Assembly: GCA_030761205.1 (NCBI GenBank) | Contig: JAULJL010000003.1 | Span: 34,258,301-34,322,300, forward strand | Source of the DNA: Fremontodendron californicum | Lineage: Eukaryota; Streptophyta; Magnoliopsida; Malvales; Malvaceae | Reading direction: 5' to 3' | Length of the DNA: 64,000 nucleotides | Shown here: piece after piece, positions 13,701 to 26,106 of the stretch | Layout: each line of letters starts with the position of its first letter | How positions within the stretch are numbered: the first letter of the stretch is position 1 | Program-made: the position numbers and the translations under genes | Notes under the pieces: model-generated | The model's database searches: none | What the model saw: only the letters and a program-made list of their open reading frames with translations | What the model was told of the DNA's origin: nothing

Positions 13701-16700
13701 GAAGAACATTCTTTTACACATATGACTTACTTCATTTAGTTTAGGTTTACTGCTGCACAGTAGGCATTAGCTGGATAAAGGACTGGAGATTGAAAGAATG
13801 AAACCTTCTTCTTCTTCTTTTTCTTGTTATAGTTTGTTTGAGGTTCCAATGTTTTCTCAATAACACTAGGGCCCTTTCAAACCATCTCTGTAAACTTTGT
13901 TCACAATGTGGATGTTATGTTTAATGATGATTTGCTCCTTATGACTCAAACAATTGCAGAACTTGAGTGATGATCCCTTTAACTAATTGGTATTGTTTTT
14001 TTTTTTTTTTTTTTGTACAGGCATTTGGGGATGATGGTTCAGATGTTGAATCCCTTAGAGACAATCATGCTCAGGCTGAGAGTTCAAGATTAGCTGTAGA
14101 TCCTCTACAGATGAGAGATCCTGATGCTCAGCTGGAGGAACAAGGTAAGCAAAATAAAGGAAATGAAAATCCAATTAATGAGGTAGATGTCCCAACTGTG
14201 CTACCTTCTGTTGAATCTTACCGATCAATGGGTGAGATTCTGTCTTCAATGGATCCTGGCCATCCTATATCTGCGCCTGGACTTGAATCTTCCACTGAGA
14301 AGCCAGTTGGTAAAGCTAAAGACTCCAGTCTTAATGCAAAGAGATCAACATTTTGGGGAAGAAGCAATGTGAGTTACCTTTTTATGATGTATTGTCTAAT
14401 TGCAAGGAACTCTGAAATTACATGCGTTAGACACATCAAACTGATTCAAGCAATTTCTTAATGGATTTTTGATATGGTTGATTAACTTAAGCAAGATCTA
14501 TGTCTTGATAAACTTTCCAACCATGGAGATACGAAAAATTGATCTTTCAAAGTAGTCTTAAGAATTAAGTTAAAGATTTTATTTATTGTTGCATCTTTGC
14601 TTTGTGTTTCATTACTGCACTGTAGGATTTTCCCTTGCACAGTTTATTTTCTTTCTTTTGCTTTTGTTATTTTTGATAAACCCAGCATGCAAAGCTCAAC
14701 AAACAAACTTAGTGCCTACAACTGCTAGGCGGAAGTATTCCATCATTCAATAGACAATGCTCCACACCATCCAGAGATTGCACTTATTACTCTCAATTTA
14801 ATTTTTCTGGGTGGTATAGCTCCAGCTTATATCAAACTGTCCTCCTCAGTTCACCAGTTTCTTTGCATGGATAAAATTTCTCTTATCTACTTTCTCCCTT
14901 GTGTAGTAACTTTGACAAATTCTTTTGGCCCTGGACCATTTGGAGGACTGCTGTTTTCCATGCACTTGAATTAAAAAAATGGCAAATATGATAGCTGCAT
15001 CAATTAGCCAAGAAATGTCAATCTTAATGAAAATCCTTTGTGTTTTCTAAGAATTTTAATTTACATATCTGACTGGCTTGATAGCATGCAATCTTTTTCT
15101 CCCTCTGTAATTAGACTTTATAAAGGAACAAGTATATCTCTACAAACTATTACTGCACTCCTCTTAAAGCATCTGTGCAACTGAAACGTTATTCCTTATT
15201 TTGTTGGTGGATGTACATATGCTTTGGTTTCACAATGAGGTGTTTTACTCTCATTTCTACAGCTTTGTTTCACACAGTAAAACCATACTCACTTGAATCT
15301 TCATTGACTTTGTTAACAGGCCAGAAAGACACCGTCAATGGAATCCGTTGATTCTTCTGGCGAAGAAGAGTAAGATACTCATTACATCTTGTAGCTTTCA
15401 ATTCTTTTATTTGCATTCCTTTTAACTAGTATGTCTGCGTTTGAAAACTATTACTCAGGCGCTGTGCTTTTGCAACTCCTACTTAGCATAAGCATGAATT
15501 TTAGTATCCATCTTAAAAATCTTTCTGATTTTGACTTGATAGTGTTGTAAGATGCCCAAATGTTGAAACAGTGTGCGGTTGAGTTCTTATATTAAAGGCA
15601 TAAATATAAATTTGGCCCTCAAACTATGCAACTTAAGTCATTTTGGCTCTTATTATTTTATTTGGGTCAATTTAGCCCTCATTCTATTATTTTTGTCAAT
15701 ATCATATGAATTTAACGGAATTGGTCAGGTGCGAGCATATGACTAACAATTTCGTTAAATTTAGGCTAATTTTACCAGATATTGATTAGAAATTAACCAA
15801 AAATAGAAGAAGAAAAAATCAAAAATTGACCAAAAATTTAACCTTTTCATTAAATTTAGGCTAAATTGATCAAAAATAATAGTATGGGGCTAAATTGACC
15901 AGAACTAATAACATAGGGGCCAAATTGACCCAAATAAAAGAATAAGGGCCAAAATGATTTAATTTGCATAGTTCGAGGGCCAAATTTATATTTATGCCTA
16001 TATTAAAACTGTTTAAATATAGCTTAGATCTGATGTCTGTGATATTATAATTGCACAATCAATTTGTTGAATTTTTTCCAGGCTAGCTATACAGAGGCTT
16101 GAAATCACAAAGAATGACCTGCAACATCGTCTAGCGAAAGAGGTAGCACTACATTTTTGAAATCATTCAATGCCCAAGTAGAGAAATACTTTCTGTTTCC
16201 ACTGACAGATTGCTCCTTACCTGTTGTAGGCTAGAGGAAATGCAATTCTACAAGCCAGCTTGGAAAGAAGAAAACAAGCTTTGCATGAACGTCGCTTGGC
16301 GCTTGAACAAGATGTATTTCTTTCTTACCAATTGAACACTTATTTTTCATCATAAATTTTTATCTCTTAATCTGCTTGCTGATTTTTGCACTAAATGTTC
16401 AGCAAGGAATTTAATCTTGGGAACTTTTACTTAGACCCGTTTCTCTACATTTTCTTGGTTGTTTTTTTAGTTTAATGAGGAATTAGCTTCTAAACTTTAT
16501 TTGATCACAATTGGTAGGATACATACTTGGATTCTAAAATTTGTTCCTATTATCAAGAACCACAACTGTGTCATTCTTATGTTTCCTGCTTCTGATTATT
16601 CTATTTGGCCTTACTCTTCAACTTGATATTGAAGACGTTAGATTTCTGAACTTTCTTAGACCTGTTTGAAAGAGAAGGTTTTAAAATTTTCTGGTGACTA

Positions 16701-19700
16701 CAACCCAATGGGCTCATGCAGTTGTAAATATCTTTTTTTGTGCTGTTTCTTAAGTACATCCAATATAAAATGCTTTTGAGTAGTGAAGGTTTTTTAGCTG
16801 ATAATGGCTGCTTAGACGATTGGATGAAGTTCAGTCTGCTGAGAGCATGCTAACTTGAAGATTTTGTGGCTTGCATTGTCATTAAATAGTTATAAACAAG
16901 TAACACTTGGAGAGTTGAATTTCTTTTGCACAACTTTGCAGACTTTAGAACAACTAAGGGAGTAACAATTTTGATACTCTATGAACTAAAAGTGTTGTGC
17001 AGGATCTCTAACAGAGAACATATATCTATCTTCTTTCTTGTTAAGAAAATGATTTTTCATATACAGTTATCTAACCTTTTATTGAAGAATTATGTTCCCG
17101 AAGTTGTCTTCCTACTTACCTGTAAATGACTCTGTAGGTCTCTAGATTGCAAGAGCAGCTACAAGCTGAAAGGGATCTTAGAGCAGCACTTGAAGTTGGA
17201 TTGAGCATGTCATCTGGACAACTTTCTAGTTCCCATGGAATGGATTCCAAGGTTTGTACAGATGTCAAGAGAACCAATTTTCTTTCTAAATCTAGCATTC
17301 TGCATTCTTATAACTTAAATTAATGTAAAGACGAGGGCTGAGCTTGAGGAGATTGTTCTTGCCGAAGCTGATGTGGCTAGATTGAAGCAAAAAGTTGCAG
17401 AACTCCATCATCAGCTGAATCAGCAAAGGCAGCATCACTACGGTTCTCTCTTTGATGCATGTGACCGTTATCAACATGTCCAAAATCATAACTCTCAACA
17501 GTGAGTTCATGGAATTCTTTTTGTTCATTTGATTCCTAAGCTTTCTATGTCTAAACTAGTAAACTTAGTAGGCAGTTACATGGAAGATTCAATAAGGTCA
17601 TAATAATTGTTCTCAAGTAACCAATTAAAATGACTTGTTTCAGTACTGGTTTAAGCTTTCAAAATGGCTTTTGTTGGATTCTTTTTTGTCTTTGCCTACT
17701 GGTGCACGAAACCATCATGTAACTTGTTTCCATCCTGTTGATTCCTTGCATTAGGATGTTATCATTCAAGCTCCCTCTTGAGGATTCTGAAACCCAAAAA
17801 TATCATTCTAACCTAAATATAACATGCTTGGATACTGTGCTTTTCTGTTGTCATGCAAGTATGCAACAGTTACTCTTCAGCATGATATAGTAACTCAAGA
17901 CTTGGGCTCCCTTCAGGGGACCTTGACAAATATCTCTTAAAGACTAAGGTCTTTTGAAGTTCTTTGACTATCAAGGTGAATTCAAGCCTTTAAGAAGATG
18001 AAGTTCTTACAAGACGTGCTGAAAAACAGGCTTCTTTATAGGTGGCTTTTGTCGAGTGGAGTGTGGGAGGAGAGCCATCGTTTTAGTGGCTTTTAAATCA
18101 TTAAAGCCAAAAGCCTGAGCTAATTAGCCTTGGGTAGGGAATGTGGTTAATACCTAATTTAAAAAACCTTGCAATTGAATCCCAGAGAAGGGAAGTGCTA
18201 TGTTGCTCCGACTCTTTTTTCTTTTTGAAGTACCCGTGTCCGACACTCGTGTCCGATGCATATCTGGACATGGGTACGAGGATATGATCCCCCAAGGACC
18301 CTCCGAATATATAAAAAAACTTAGAATAAATCAAACATACCCATGTCGACTTAGAATAAATCAAACATACCCATGTCGGACACATACCCGTGTCCGACAC
18401 TCACACCCGAGTCTGAGTAACATAGGGGAAGAGAACTTTTGCTACATGGTTATGAACAGTTCTTATTGTCTTGTAATGGTAGTTATTACGTGTAATATGG
18501 TGATTTTGAAGGATTTCTAGTGGTTGATAATTTACACTGTTTTACTATCATTTTTTATGCACTTTTTATTGGTCACTCTTTAACTACCCAAAATTGTAAA
18601 AGTTAGATGCCTATCAAATTTGTCTGCTAAAGAGTCCAGACTCATTAATTTTAGTTGAATTCCCTTCCCTGTACTTAAAATGTAATTTTTTATGCCTGCA
18701 GGAGGTTTCTTCAGCAAGATTTTGACACAACCCTTGCTTTTTGTAATCATGAGAGGAAACAAAGAACAGAGGTATGTCTTCAATATATATATTTAAAAAA
18801 TCTATGCGCCCCGCTTGATTGTTTTGGACTTTAATATTTCATTTAAGGGAAAATTATTAGAATTTGATCTTGTTGGCTTTCATCATTTTGTTATTTTGTT
18901 TTTCCTAGTGTTTTAGAACCAGCATGGCCCAGCCATTTGACCCGGTTTAATTGGGACATTGAAGGCTGTCCAGGGTGGAAAAACTCTAAGCCCGAAGTGG
19001 CTTAAATCCTGGTCAAACCCTGATGGCCTACTACTCTTGAACTATTTGGATACCCACTACTAGTTGGGTTTCTTTTCCTTTTGGGCTTTGGATCCGAATT
19101 GGAAAAGGAATGAAGTTGGTTGTTTTGAGCTTTAGGCCTGAAATGAGAATGTTGTATGGAAAAAACTGAAAAAGAGCTACAGAAAATGGGGAAAATAAAA
19201 GGGAGGCAGGGGGGTTGGGGTGATTTTGAAAAATATCAAAATAATAGAAAAGTTTTAAAAGAAAAACAAAGAAAAGTAGCGAATGCAAATATCAAAATAA
19301 TAGAAAAGTTTTAAAAGAAAAACAAAGAAAAGTAGTGAATGCAAATATCAAAATAATAGAAAAGTTTTAAAAGAAAAACAAAGAAAAGTAGCAAATGCAA
19401 ACTCTCAGCTAAATTTTCAAGCAAAAAACACAAATCCATCTGCCCCAAATAACCTGAAACCTGTATGAACTGAAATCCCTAATCAGTCAAAATAATTGAC
19501 CAAGATTTCAAGCAAAAAAAACCACAACAGCAGAATGAGGCGAACCTGCTCCAAAATTTGGGGTGTGTTTGCAACTGTTATAGGGACTCTAGATTTGGTG
19601 AAAAGTTTGAAGAAGGGGAGGGGAAGAAATAGGAAAGAAAAAAGAAAGGAAAAAAGAGAGGAGGCTAGCGTAGTGGCTGTGACTTAGAGCAGCTGGAAAA

Positions 19701-21881
19701 TGTTGGCTGTTCTCATTCAGAGCATCACCTTCATTCTTCTAAAGACTTCACTCTTCACTTGTTGAACATGTTGGAGATTTGATCTTGAGATTTGCAATGC
19801 ACCTGCTGAACTTCTTTCTTCTCTAACCACCAATTCTTCTGCATCCTGGGTGGTCTGCCACGTTTATGCTTTGACTCCTCAGTCACCTTACCCATCGAAC
19901 TGATCATTCTCTCCTGCTTCCAACTTAACTGCTTTCTTCTCAAATCCACTATTCCCACTGATGCTACGGGTATCATCATTTGGGTCTTCACTACCAAAAT
20001 GTACATGGAAACCTTACACTTAGATTGCTGCTGTTTGTTCCATGCATCTAAAAAGCAGTTCCATAGGGGAGTTCCTGTTTTTAAACATATGTTCAGAAAA
20101 CGCCTATTAGTTTGCTCCATGCTAAAATTCTGTAACGGTGAAGACATCACTACAATAGTTGCATTGAATTCCATTCCTGTTATCCTACCAAACTTACCCT
20201 CCTGAGTTTGTTTATGTTCTTGTTATTCTCCCATAGCTGTCGCAGCATAAAGGTTTAGTAATCCAGTTAATAGTTTGAAGTTTGAACATATTTATTCTAC
20301 ATTCTCCGACATAAAGGTATCCAGTATGTAGGAGGATGCCTTTAAGTATAGTAGTTCAGTTAAATAGTTCGAATGTATTTAGCAACTGTTTATACGTCAT
20401 ATTTTGCTCATGCTTTAGCAAACTAAGTAGCTCAAAATTGTATTATCTTGGAACCAAGGACAGATCCTCGGACCTCGTCGAGGGCTTTAGTGGTTTTATC
20501 AGGTTCTGCTGTTTTGAAACATTGCCTTAGAGACATACTGTAGCATGAAATTAATTCTTTTGTTGTATCTCTTTAAACATGATGTTATTATAATTTTGTT
20601 TGCCTACATTGACAAATTTGTGAGTGCAACTTGATTCATCCTTTTTAAAGTCCCTTGTCTAGGAGCCATCTAGGAACCAAACGCCCAGCATTACTGGCCT
20701 GTGTATTCTTGTGCCATTTTGCCATCTTAACCAAACTTGCAGCATGTGCTAAGTGATTTCATGATTTCATCCTCTTAAGGAAAGTTTGCAGGTTGTCCAT
20801 TTTTTTTTTCCTCATTTGGGTCAATTTCCTTCATTTTCTATGGTATTTTCTTGAAACTCTTTAATGTTGGAGGGTACCATAGTGGAAGGAATGAATTTCT
20901 AGATTATATGGGTTTTTGAAGTTTTGGAACATGTATAAAAAGGCAAAGTAACCATTCTAAGGAATTTCAAAAACAGCTCTATTAAGTTTTTACGTGTTAT
21001 CAACTAGTGAGCTGTTTTCTCTGGAGATGTCCTTTGCATATAAAATCGATTGACGCTTGTTCTGCATCCTGATGCCGGAAATCAAGGAATTTTATTGCTA
21101 ATGACGATAAAAGTAAATTGATTATGAGCAGAAAAGTTAAAGCTTTAATTTTTCTGCATCTATTCCTGTTTCTAGATGATACTCTTCTTACATTTGAACT
21201 CCAGCAAATTATGTATTCTTTTTTTTCTCTCCCTTCAGATATTCATGTTCAGTCCTTGTTTTATGCACTCTAAATATGCATTTTAAAACTATTGTGCAGG
21301 AGAGTTTGTTAAGACCAGACTGGTGGAATGTTAAAGGACAGGGATTGGCAGTTGGCAACAGCAGCAGGCAGCCTACTCGAAAGCAATTTATGGATTCAAC
21401 AAGCTTGAGTGACTCAAAAAGTACCGAGGCATCAGCAAATATGTCTATGGATGAGCTTTGTGTGGTTGGTTCTGCCTCTGTTACATCCACTTCAAGAGCA
21501 GCTGAGGTAAGACTGACCGTTTCCCTGTTTCTATTCCATAGGTGACTGGTATTCGGGCCTTTTTCTTTCAATTTAAACTATTGAAAGATGTTCATCAGAA
21601 TCCAATTACTTGAAACCTTCTAACTGGCACCCAACTTGCACCTGATTAACTCTTTGTATGCAATAGTTAGTAGATACTGATACCGATGTTATTTGCAGGT
21701 GATCGATTATCCAAGACATCCATCAGTAGCTTCTTCTGCGCTGGTAGAATTAACAACCCGTCTTGATTTTTTCAAGGAAAGGCGATCTCAACTAATGGAA
21801 CAGCTCCACAACCTCGATCTGAACTATGGCACATCGTCTCAGGATTTTGTTTACAGACCATCATCACCCTCATGGAACTAA
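1798..21881 (+). CDS. PHGAP2: PH-domain Rho/ROP GTPase-activating protein (PHGAP2/ROPGAP7/REN1-like), 22 exons
   Basis: Predicted activator of GTP hydrolysis by plant ROP GTPases; relatives act in cell polarity and division-plane control. Exons: 1798-1851, 3195-3231, 3922-3998, 6826-6896, 6969-7047, 7193-7337, 7448-7567, 9139-9216, 9378-9433, 9517-9586, 10883-10970, 11607-11850, 12556-12777, 14021-14368, 15320-15369, 16082-16142, 16230-16313, 17138-17251, 17331-17500, 18702-18771, 21300-21506, 21699-21881. All junctions are GT-AG and in phase; the sum is 2628 nt, giving 875 aa, close to the usual family length. It begins MSASLAAFERPRGG. The PH domain is about residues 19-126. The RhoGAP domain is about 165-373, with arginine finger R203 in GILRQS. 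A Ser/Asp-rich linker follows, then a coiled coil (about 580-710) and a conserved C-terminus containing RLDFFKERRSQLMEQL. Several long introns carry MITEs. The nearest Arabidopsis relative, by memory, is At5g19390. Exons are inferred by homology, without transcripts. Confidence 0.93.
7583..8126. mobile_element. TIR element (Mutator-like MITE) in PHGAP2 intron 7
   Basis: The two ends are long inverted repeats of about 100 bp. The left end starts AAATGGGGTTAAATACTCAT and the right end, on the complement, starts AAAATGGGTTAAATACTCAT. Homology continues through a shared stretch on effects such as ACCACTTCTGTCAC. No coding capacity is visible. It begins 15 bp after the exon 7 donor, so it sits very close to a splice site. 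Long TIRs suggest a Mutator-like non-autonomous element; a clean target duplication was not identified. Confidence 0.8.
8446..8649. repeat. CA microsatellite plus two-copy 85-bp tandem duplication
   Basis: A short (AC)n run at about 8446-8463 is followed by two nearly identical 85-bp units starting GCAATAGCAGCCAACAG at 8479 and 8564, each ending in a T tract. The copies differ by very few bases, so the duplication is recent. It lies in intron 7 of the PHGAP2-like gene. Confidence 0.9.
12026..12346. mobile_element. 321-bp MITE in PHGAP2 intron 12
   Basis: Terminal inverted repeats start AGGCTAAAAGACTAA on the left and AGGCTAAAATACTAA on the right complement. Similarity continues inward for about 100 bp (shared TTGTACCCAATTAA). 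Direct copies of TATATAA flank both ends (12019-12025 and 12347-12353) as a probable target duplication. The interior also has a short direct repeat built on AATAGTACTTTAAGGGCTTAA. No coding capacity. Confidence 0.85.
15596..15999. mobile_element. 404-bp MITE in PHGAP2 intron 15
   Basis: Inverted ends of about 100 bp start AGGCATAAATATAAATTTGG on both sides (right side read on the complement). ATATTAA is repeated directly at 15589-15595 and 16000-16006 as a probable target duplication. The interior holds several degenerate copies of a GGCCAAATTGACC-type motif. No coding frame is credible. The TIR layout and 7-bp flanks resemble the 12026 element, though the sequences differ. Confidence 0.85.
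18197..18426. mobile_element. Small TIR repeat, CTATGTTGCTCCGA family, in PHGAP2 intron 19
   Basis: The ends are inverted repeats of about 17 bp (CTATGTTGCTCCGACTC on the left; CTATGTTACTCAGACTC on the right complement). The interior is rich in palindromic GTGTCCGACAC and TACCCATGTCGGACA motifs. An internal 30-bp unit (ACTTAGAATAAATCAAACAT...) is duplicated in tandem at about 18329-18388. A second copy of the family lies at 42652-42838. Confidence 0.8.
19233..19400. repeat. Three-copy 56-bp tandem repeat in PHGAP2 intron 20
   Basis: Units starting ATATCAAAATAATAGAAAAG occur at 19233, 19289 and 19345, an exact 56-bp period with only single-base differences. This is a young minisatellite in the 2.5-kb intron 20. 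Confidence 0.9.
19755..20174 (-). other. Unassigned 139-codon open frame in intron 20, possible retroelement relic
   Basis: A minus-strand frame of 139 codons contains a basic HKRGRPPRMQKNWW stretch reminiscent of AT-hook or post-zinc-knuckle regions in plant LINE ORF1 proteins. No complete domain can be recognised, and nothing up- or downstream extends it. It may be a decayed transposon fragment or chance. It lies antisense inside an intron. Confidence 0.2.
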
Positions 21882-22350
21882 CCAGAGATGGGATTATAGT
21901 GAATCTGGAGGAACAATGTTGTCTTTGTTGTACATCCTAAATGGTTGTATATAAATTTATTTAATTCTCTTTTTCCTTCTTCCTTTGTTCTTTTTTGGTT
22001 GGGTTGTGGGAAGGTGATTGGAGTTGTAACCATGATGTTTAAAATTTTTGTCAGAGACAATTGTAAAGAAAAGCAAGCAGTTAACACTGTCAAATAGTTG
22101 CTGGGAGCTTGGAGGTATGTATTTGAAGAGAAACTCGTTTCCCATTTTGAGCACTATTATTGTATTTGTATGATCATCTTCTTCTCTGCACTGCTCATAT
22201 ATAAGTTTTCATTTATGAGTTAAAAGCTTTATTTAGATTTTGTAACTTGATTTTCTGTATTTCTTTTCATTGTATCTTTTCCAACAAAGTTACTTTAAAT
22301 ACTCAAACGAAGTCTTGTTTTTGATGGTGAGAGGAAATATCTTAGATTAC
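21882..22350 (+). other. 3' UTR / downstream flank of the PHGAP2-like gene
   Basis: Sequence after the TAA stop at 21879-21881 is T-rich with near-upstream-element-like AT runs (about 21945-21965 and 22190-22260), as expected for a plant 3' UTR and polyadenylation region. No separate gene is seen, and the poly(A) site cannot be fixed. Confidence 0.45.
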
Positions 22351-24410
22351 GGATCCGTTTGTTTCATTGAAAACAGTTTTTGAAAAATGAATTTCGTATT
22401 TTCGGGTGTTTATTTTGCGTAAAAAGCTTTGGTCAACGGGAAAAAAAAAAAAAAAACTTTTTTCGTAAAATGTCTTTCCTATTTAAAACGCGAAAAACAT
22501 TTTATATAAACCCAAGTAAATAAAAAAAAAATCGTTTCTCGAAGTATTGAGATTGATTTCTTCTTACAAAAGTTGAAGCAAGGAAAAAAAGTTTTGATTT
22601 TTATAAGTATAAAGATCAATTATTTTTATGAAGTTGAAGAAAAACAGAAGGGATCGATTCTCTAAATATAAAGATCGGTTTTTTTTTATACTAATACAAA
22701 TTTTTTGAAAAATAATCAAATAAAAAAATTGTACACAGAATTATTCAAATAATAAAAACATCATTTTTTTTAAATTATTTTTGAAAAGCTAATTTTTTCG
22801 TGAGGTTGTCAATGAATAAAGCGTTCGACGAATAATTCGTAAACAGTTCGATTTTTATTTTTTTTTATTAAGCTAAATAAATTATTATGCACATGATTTG
22901 AAGGTTTGTTTATTAAATGAATCGAACTTGAACAAAATATGTTCAGTTTATTTATGTTCATGAACAAGTTCGTTTATAAATCGTTTAAAATTCGCTTAAT
23001 AGATTGTTTAAAATTTGTTTATTGTTTGATTATAATATAATTAAAAATATTATTATTTGTATTTTATTTTATTTATTTATAATATAATTGATATTATTTG
23101 TGTTTTATTATTTTATACTTAATAATATCTTTAATTTAATAATACTTCTGTTTTATTGTTTATAATTAATAATTTAAATTTAATTACATTTGTATTTTAT
23201 TATTTTATATTTAATAATAACTTAAAATTAATTAATTAATTTGTTTATTTATTTAAATTTGTTTGTTTATTGTTCATAAATAAATTTTTAATTGTTCGCG
23301 AATATGTTTGATTATATGTTCATGAATATCTTCGTTTAATGTTCGCAAACAAGTTCATTTAATTTAAACGAACGAACTCGATCACACTCAATTTTAAACG
23401 AACCGAGTTCGAACATAATTTTAAAATTTTTAACGAAAACAAATTAAACACAAATAAATTCAAAAATAAATAAACCAATTCAAATAAAAAATTATTCATT
23501 TAAATCCAGTTCATTTACAGTTTGTTTTTGCGAAAGAAACGAAACTACTATGTCCTATCAAAATTCTAAATCTCATTGTGTTTTGTTTTCTTTTTTTTCC
23601 AACTCTATTGCTAGAAAATTTTCCAACTAGTGTGTGGGTTGTTGGTTGTAATTTTTTATTGTTGATAAGTTATGTCAGGTAATAGTATCAACAAGATTAC
23701 TTATAACTATTCATTAAAAAGAAAGATTACTGACAATTATCACTACATTGAAGAAAAAAAAATTCGAATACATGACGTACATTAAAATCCTAATATAATA
23801 ATAATAATTTATTTTAAAACGCAAGGTTTTTTTGGTTACATTAAAAGCACAATGTTGTTAAAAATATTTTATTGACTAAAAGGAATCTGTATTCATTATA
23901 TTTTTATATTATTATTTTATATATTTTCTATTATAGATATTAATAAAATTTATCTAATTAATAAATAAATTAATTAATTCAATTGAAAATTTTTCATTAA
24001 ATGAATTTATTTGATAAATAAAAAGAATTAAAATTTACATTAAATAAAACATATTTTTATAGTTTTAATTTTACATTAAACAATAAACTTTATGCTAATT
24101 TGATATATTTTGCACATGGAACAAACTTGACATATTAATTAATATAAAATGTTGTTAATATGTATTTATTAATTTTACTTATTTATATAATATATATTTT
24201 ATGTTTAATATATAAATATTATTTAAAATAAATAAAAAATATTCACGTGGGACGAAGTGATTAGTACTAATCTGACTATAATATAAAATGGACTACATGA
24301 AATTATATGGTGCTGGCATGTGGCATCTTTGGTTTTTTTTTTTTTTTTTTTTTTGAGTAGGGAAGAAAGAAAAGAAAAAAAAAAAGGTAAAGGTAAAGGA
24401 AAAGAAAAAA
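22351..24410. other. AT-rich intergenic DNA with degenerate repeats
   Basis: No gene. Positions about 22820-23530 carry many GTTCGTTTA/GTTCATGAAC-like motifs in both orientations, typical of decayed dispersed elements (for example AAACGAACGAACTCG near 23365). The remainder is very AT-rich with homopolymers, including a T run near 24332-24354. Confidence 0.5.
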
Positions 24411-24414
24411 AAAA

Positions 24415-25790
24415 TTTGCGTGTTCGTGTTATTTTTTCATGTGTTTAAAGTATTATATAAATTTTTACATATAAATAATTCATTTTATATATATTTTGAC
24501 ACGTTTGTGTATTTGAGTCGTGTTTATGTTTTTTTTGTTGTGTGTTTTAATTATTTTTTCTATGTTTTGTTCGTAATGTCTCAATTCATTTCATATTTTG
24601 CATAATGTGTCATTATAATTCAATTTTAGAAAGAAAAAAAATTGTATTTTCATGTTGTGTCTCAATTCATAATATATTTTGCATAATTTATCATAATGAT
24701 TCAATTTTAAAAAAATTGTATGTTTTGTGATGTGTTCGTGTTTTTTTTTTGTTTAAAGTGTTACAAAATAAATTTTTACACATTAATAATTCGTTTTATA
24801 TAGATTTTGACATATTTGTATATTCGTTTCGCGTTCACGTTATTTTTCGTGTTTTTTCGTGTTTTGATTATTTTTCCATGTTGTGTTTGTGTCGTGTCTC
24901 AATTTATCCTATATTATTTTTGTGCGTGTATAAAGTATTATAAATTTATATAATTTTTACACAATAATTCATTTTATTTATATTTTGACACGTTCGTATA
25001 TTCGTGTCATATTCATGTTATTTTTCGTGTTGTGTTTTAATTATTTTTCCTATATTGTGTTCATGTCGTGTCTCAACTCATTTCATATTTTGCATAGTTT
25101 GTCATTTTGATTCAATTTAGAGAAAATTTGTGTGCTCGTATCGTGTCTCAATTCATGACATATTTACATAATTTGTCATAGTGGTTCAGTTTAAAAAAAA
25201 ATTGTGTTCGTGACATGTTCGTGTTCATGTTATTTTTTTGTGTTTTCAAAGTATTATAAATTTATATAAATTTTTACGCGTTAATAATTCGTTTTATATA
25301 GATTTTAACATGTTCGTGTATTCGTGTAGTTTTACGTTATTTTTCGTGTTGTGTTTTAATTATTCTTCCTATGTTGTGTTCGTGTCGTGTCTCAACTCAT
25401 TTCATGTTTTGCATAGTTTGTCATTGTGATTCAATTTAGAGAAAATTTTGTATGTTCGTATCGTATCACAATTCATGACATATTTTGCATAATTTGTCAT
25501 AGTGATTCAATTTTTTTTAAAAAAAATTGTGCATTCGTAACGTGTTATTTTTGGAGTTTTCAAAGTATTATAAATATATATAAATTTTTACGCGTTAATA
25601 ATTCGTTTTATGTAGATTTTGACACGTTCGTGTATTTGCGATGTATTCATGTTATTTTTCATGTCGTGTTTTAATTATTTTTTCATATTGTATTGTATCG
25701 TGTCTCAATTCATCTCATATTTTGCATAATTTGTCATAGTTATTCGATTTTAACTTTAAATTCGTTTACTTAAGATATTATAAAACATAA
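24415..25790. repeat. Tandem array of about 312-bp units (five copies, one truncated)
   Basis: The block AATTTTTAC...TTAATAATTCGTTTTATATAG recurs at about 24455, 24770, 24946, 25266 and 25578. Spacings are about 315, 176, 320 and 312 bp, so one unit is shortened. Each unit also has GTTCGTGTTATTTTT, a CGTGTCGTGTCTCAA-like motif and TTTGCATAATTTGTCAT. Short open frames that recur here are a by-product of the repetition, not genes. Confidence 0.85.
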
Positions 25791-26106
25791 AAATTTATTT
25801 AAATAAATGATAATTATTTAATATGATTCAACTTAAATTTATTTGTGATTTTTAATTTAATTAAAAATTTATAAATATTAATAAATAAAAAAACCCAAAC
25901 AAAGCGAAGTTAAGAATTCTAGTAATATACTATAATAATAGTTGAAAGGTACTATTTGGTATTTGAAAGCCCTAAACATAATATTTCTTCTCATTATCTT
26001 CAAATTTATTTACTATTTTTTCTCTCTCTCTTTAAGGTAGTTTATTTGCAGTTAAAAGAATTTATCTAGACTTAAAAATTATATGATGTTGTACGATAAA
26101 GCTAGA

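Noticed and set aside
24420..25674. Family of similar 60-80 codon Phe/Tyr/Val-rich open frames, looking like a small-peptide gene cluster
   Set aside because: They are the same frame of the 312-bp tandem repeat; no shared start context, signal cleavage or cysteine pattern.
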